Below are positions 36,004 through 38,455 of a DNA stretch of 38,455 nt, piece after piece (the stretch's first letter is position 1; every line of letters starts with the position of its first letter). The DNA is taken from contig CAMTOJ010000032.1 in the NCBI GenBank assembly GCA_947074145.1, positions 1-38,455 of the forward strand. Reading direction: 5' to 3'. The notes under the pieces were generated by a model that searched no databases, was not told the DNA's origin, and saw only the letters and a program-made list of their open reading frames with translations. A program made the position numbers and the translations under genes. This stretch comes from an uncultured Bacteroidales bacterium. GTDB taxonomy: Bacteria; Bacteroidota; Bacteroidia; Bacteroidales; JAUNSR01.

Positions 36004-36543
36004 ATGGATAACAAAAAAATAGAAGCTTTAATATCAGGTGATGAAAAAGTATTTGAAGAACTTTTTATTGCTTATTTCAGTAAGGTCAGAGTATTTATAA
36101 ATGGGATTATTAAATCTGAAGATGATGCCGAAGAATTGGCTCAGGATATATTTGTGAAAATATGGACTACTAAAGAAAATATAGATTCTAATAAATCAAT
36201 CTCGTCATTTATTTATGTTATGGCCCGCAACACCGCCTTTAATTATCTGAAGCATAAGGTTGTCGAACGCAATTATATGGAGAGCTTTGATACTTCTGAT
36301 TATATTGTTACTCCTGAGGAAAACTTTTTTGCTACTGAGAAAGCTATACTTCTTGAGATGCATATAAATAAAATGCCTGTACAGAGAAAGAAAATATATA
36401 AATTAAGTAGAGAAGAGGATATGAATAATGGTGAAATAGCAGAAATATTGGGGGTGAGTAAAAAGACTGTAGAGAATCAATTAAGTCTCGCTTTAAAAGA
36501 TTTGAGAAATGCGGTAAATCTGTTTAATACATTTTTTCTTTAG
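36004..36543 (+). CDS. ECF-type RNA polymerase sigma factor
   Basis: The 179-residue protein has sigma region 2 (about 10-75: FEELFIAYFSKVRVFI, DAEELAQDIFVKIW) and region 4 (about 120-172: NNGEIAEILGVSKKTVENQLSLALKDLRNAV), and lacks region 1, as in ECF factors. The gene starts a FecI-FecR-receptor series, so it is likely inactive until the FecR protein transmits a signal from the downstream receptor. Start ATG is at 36004. Confidence 0.95.
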   Translation: MDNKKIEALISGDEKVFEELFIAYFSKVRVFINGIIKSEDDAEELAQDIFVKIWTTKENIDSNKSISSFIYVMARNTAFNYLKHKVVERNYMESFDTSDYIVTPEENFFATEKAILLEMHINKMPVQRKKIYKLSREEDMNNGEIAEILGVSKKTVENQLSLALKDLRNAVNLFNTFFL

Positions 36544-36597
36544 TTTAAGTCGGGAGTTTTCAGTTATCAGGTTGTAATATAGATAAAGAGTGAAAAA

Positions 36598-37554
36598 ATG
36601 GAAAAAAATTATTTTAAGAAACTTATTGATCTATATTTTATTAACAGATATAGTGATAAAACCGAGAAAAGGGCACAGTTATGGCTTATTAAAGAATCGG
36701 GCGAAAAAGAAAAAGAGATATATCTGCGCGATATATGGGATAATCTTGATGTTAAGACAGATGCCGACATTTATCAACAATTAGATAAAGTAAAAAAGAG
36801 AGCAGGTATAACGGTAGTTCCGAAGGTAAGTTTTAGAACTATTATATGGCGGGCAGCAATGATTTTTTTGCCGCTTATGGTATCAGCAACATTTTTGTAT
36901 AAATTATTATTACCTGTTGAGATGTTAAGTTTTGAAACTCATGCAGGAGAACAAAAAGAGATTTCATTGCCGGATGGTACTGTGGTGTGGCTTAATGCTT
37001 GTAGTAAGATAACTTATCCTGAAAAATTCTCTGAAAGAGAAAGACTAGTTACTCTTGATGGTGAGGCTTATTTTGCAGTAGAAAAAAGTGAGAGTATAAA
37101 ATTTATTGTAAATGCAAAAGATATTTCGATAGAGGTTCTCGGTACAATGTTTAATGTCAGAGCTTATGAGAATGAGGAATCTGCCACGACAACACTTACA
37201 ACGGGAAAAGTGGCAGTATATACTGATTCTGATGAAACGTTTATTCTGGAGCCGGATCAGCAACTTGTATATAATATAAAAAATCACTCATCGAGATTAA
37301 ATAAGGTCAACGTTAATGATAATGATTGGAAATCGGGTGTATTATCATTTCAGGAGATGAATATAGTTGAAATATTCAGAGATTTGGAGCGTCGTTTTGA
37401 TGTAACTATAACAGTGAATAAAATAATGTCATCCGATAAATATTCAATGAAGTTTGTAAATAAAGAGGATTTGACAAATATACTTGATGTTCTTAGCGAT
37501 TTGAGTGGTGAATTTAATTATGAAGTGAAAAATAAGACAGTTATTATAAAATGA
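36598..37554 (+). CDS. FecR-family anti-sigma factor
   Basis: The 318-residue membrane protein has a cytoplasmic N-terminus (1-80), one transmembrane segment (82-105) and a periplasmic FecR domain (about 112-210, with ETHAGEQKEISLPDGTVVWL and VEVLGTMFNV-like EVLGTMFNVRAY). A C-terminal STN/DUF4974-like segment (about 248-318, IVEIFRDLERRFDVTITV) would contact the receptor's STN domain. It probably regulates the sigma factor encoded 54 bases upstream, and its stop overlaps the receptor start by 4 bases. Confidence 0.95.
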   Translation: MEKNYFKKLIDLYFINRYSDKTEKRAQLWLIKESGEKEKEIYLRDIWDNLDVKTDADIYQQLDKVKKRAGITVVPKVSFRTIIWRAAMIFLPLMVSATFLYKLLLPVEMLSFETHAGEQKEISLPDGTVVWLNACSKITYPEKFSERERLVTLDGEAYFAVEKSESIKFIVNAKDISIEVLGTMFNVRAYENEESATTTLTTGKVAVYTDSDETFILEPDQQLVYNIKNHSSRLNKVNVNDNDWKSGVLSFQEMNIVEIFRDLERRFDVTITVNKIMSSDKYSMKFVNKEDLTNILDVLSDLSGEFNYEVKNKTVIIK

Positions 37555-38455
37555 AAAAAGGTGTTAGGTTGATTTTAGGATTGATAATATTGTTTTTTTC
37601 ACTGCCGACATTCGGTCAGGAAAAGGTATTTACAATAAAAGGAATTGATGTTACAATAAAAGAGATATTTGAACAAATAGAATCTCAATGTGAATATAAA
37701 ATAGCATACAATGCAACAAAGTTTAATGCGGTAAAGAAAATAACTATTAATATAAAAGATAAGCCTCTTCAGGAGATCATGAATGTCGTATTGAAAGATA
37801 CAGGATGTAAATATAAGATAAACGGTAAGCATATTGTAATATCGCAAAATGATACAAAGTCCGAGAAAACGACTTCAGGGCAAATGACTCATATAATCAG
37901 GGGCAAAGTGACAGATGATAGTTCAGGCGAGCCACTTATAAATGTTTCTGTTTTCGTAAATAATACGACAATAGGATCTGTTACTGACATAGACGGGATG
38001 TTTGTCATAAAAGATGTTCCTATAGGTCGCTTTGACTTAATTGTTTCATATATAGGTTATGAAACAATCATAATAAAAGAGCAATTGCTAACTTCAGCCA
38101 AGGAGGGTTATTGCGAAATATTAATGAGAGAAAAAACAACAGGTCTTGAAGAGGTAATTGTTCGACCGAAAATAAATAAATCGGAACCGGTAAATAAACT
38201 GGCATCCGTAAGTTCTCGCTTGTTAAGTATTGAAGAGTCGAGCCGTTATGCCGGAGCTTTTGATGACCCGGCTCGTATGGTTTCATCTTTTGCGGGTGTG
38301 GCGGGAGATGTTTCAAGCAATGCAATTGTGGTGAGAGGTAATTCGCCTCAATATCTTCAGTGGAAACTTGATGGTGTAGAGATACCTAATCCTACTCACT
38401 TTCCGGATATAACAGGTGTCGGAGGAGGAATACTTACGGCATTGAGCAGCATGGT
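37551..38455 (+). CDS. TonB-dependent receptor with STN domain, truncated by window end
   Basis: The frame opens at ATG 37551, overlapping the fecR stop as ATGA, and stays open to the right edge (301 codons). A signal peptide (about 1-22, LPTFGQ) precedes an STN signalling domain (about 24-98: FTIKGIDVTIKEIFEQIE, LKDTGCKYKINGKHIVIS). A carboxypeptidase-regulatory-like beta domain follows (about 114-180, IIRGKVTDDSSGEPLINVSV), then the start of the plug (from about 225: FDDPARMVSSFAGVAGDV, IVVRGNSPQYLQWKLDGVEIP). It belongs to signal-transducing receptors that work with FecI/FecR. The substrate cannot be told from the visible part. Confidence 0.93.
   Translation, partial: MKKGVRLILGLIILFFSLPTFGQEKVFTIKGIDVTIKEIFEQIESQCEYKIAYNATKFNAVKKITINIKDKPLQEIMNVVLKDTGCKYKINGKHIVISQNDTKSEKTTSGQMTHIIRGKVTDDSSGEPLINVSVFVNNTTIGSVTDIDGMFVIKDVPIGRFDLIVSYIGYETIIIKEQLLTSAKEGYCEILMREKTTGLEEVIVRPKINKSEPVNKLASVSSRLLSIEESSRYAGAFDDPARMVSSFAGVAGDVSSNAIVVRGNSPQYLQWKLDGVEIPNPTHFPDITGVGGGILTALSSM

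Overview
The window reads as an AT-rich chromosomal segment from a member of the Bacteroidota, probably order Bacteroidales. The evidence is the set of TonB/FecI/FecR genes, BtuG-type surface lipoproteins, the PyrD/PyrK pair, fused HisB, the sodium-pumping methylmalonyl-CoA decarboxylase cluster, and promoters matching the Bacteroidota -7 element TAnnTTTG. No species is assigned. The first 47 bases are not genomic: they are an Illumina TruSeq-type i7 adapter with its index, so the left edge is a contig end. No rRNA, tRNA, insertion sequence, phage gene or CRISPR array was seen.

Layout. 115-2622 (-): Lon protease, divergent from 2750-5989 (+): TrmN6, a small HU protein, a membrane-spanning HU/LysM protein and TrmD. 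6109-7065 (+): a gene I do not recognise. 7160-8847 (-): pyrK-pyrD. 8956-9411 (-): a helix-turn-helix regulator, followed by a 0.8 kb gene-free region with repeated TACATTTGTA-type sites. 10208-11227 (+): holA. 11288-15669 (-): hisG-hisD-hisC-hisB behind a promoter, a histidine-rich leader peptide and an attenuator. 15956-16809 (-): tpx and a small membrane protein. 17046-19262 (+): a TPR protein. 19396-24922 (-): a three-gene MukBEF-like condensin (MksF/MksE/MksB = JetA/JetB/JetC) with no JetD nuclease visible. 25277-29861 (-): methylmalonyl-CoA epimerase and the Na+-pumping decarboxylase. 30042-30548 (-): an NlpC/P60 lipoprotein. 30772-35387 (+): a cobalamin riboswitch controlling btuB-btuG-btuF. 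36004-38455 (+): ECF sigma factor, FecR anti-sigma factor and a TonB receptor with an STN domain, cut by the right edge.

How the genes work together. The mce-mmdA-oadG-mmdC-mmdB set fits the final steps of succinate-to-propionate fermentation, in which methylmalonyl-CoA decarboxylation drives Na+ export. Methylmalonyl-CoA mutase in that pathway needs B12, and the nearby B12 uptake operon under a cobalamin riboswitch is consistent with a cell that salvages corrinoids. The his operon appears controlled by ribosome stalling. The last three genes form a cell-surface signalling unit whose substrate cannot be read from the sequence.

The observations most worth a second look are the repeated dyad sites beside the helix-turn-helix gene, the three-gene condensin without a nuclease, the complete his attenuator, the HU-transmembrane-LysM protein, the lamin-tail domain on the sodium-pump gamma subunit, and RNA hairpins inside the btu and mmd operons.
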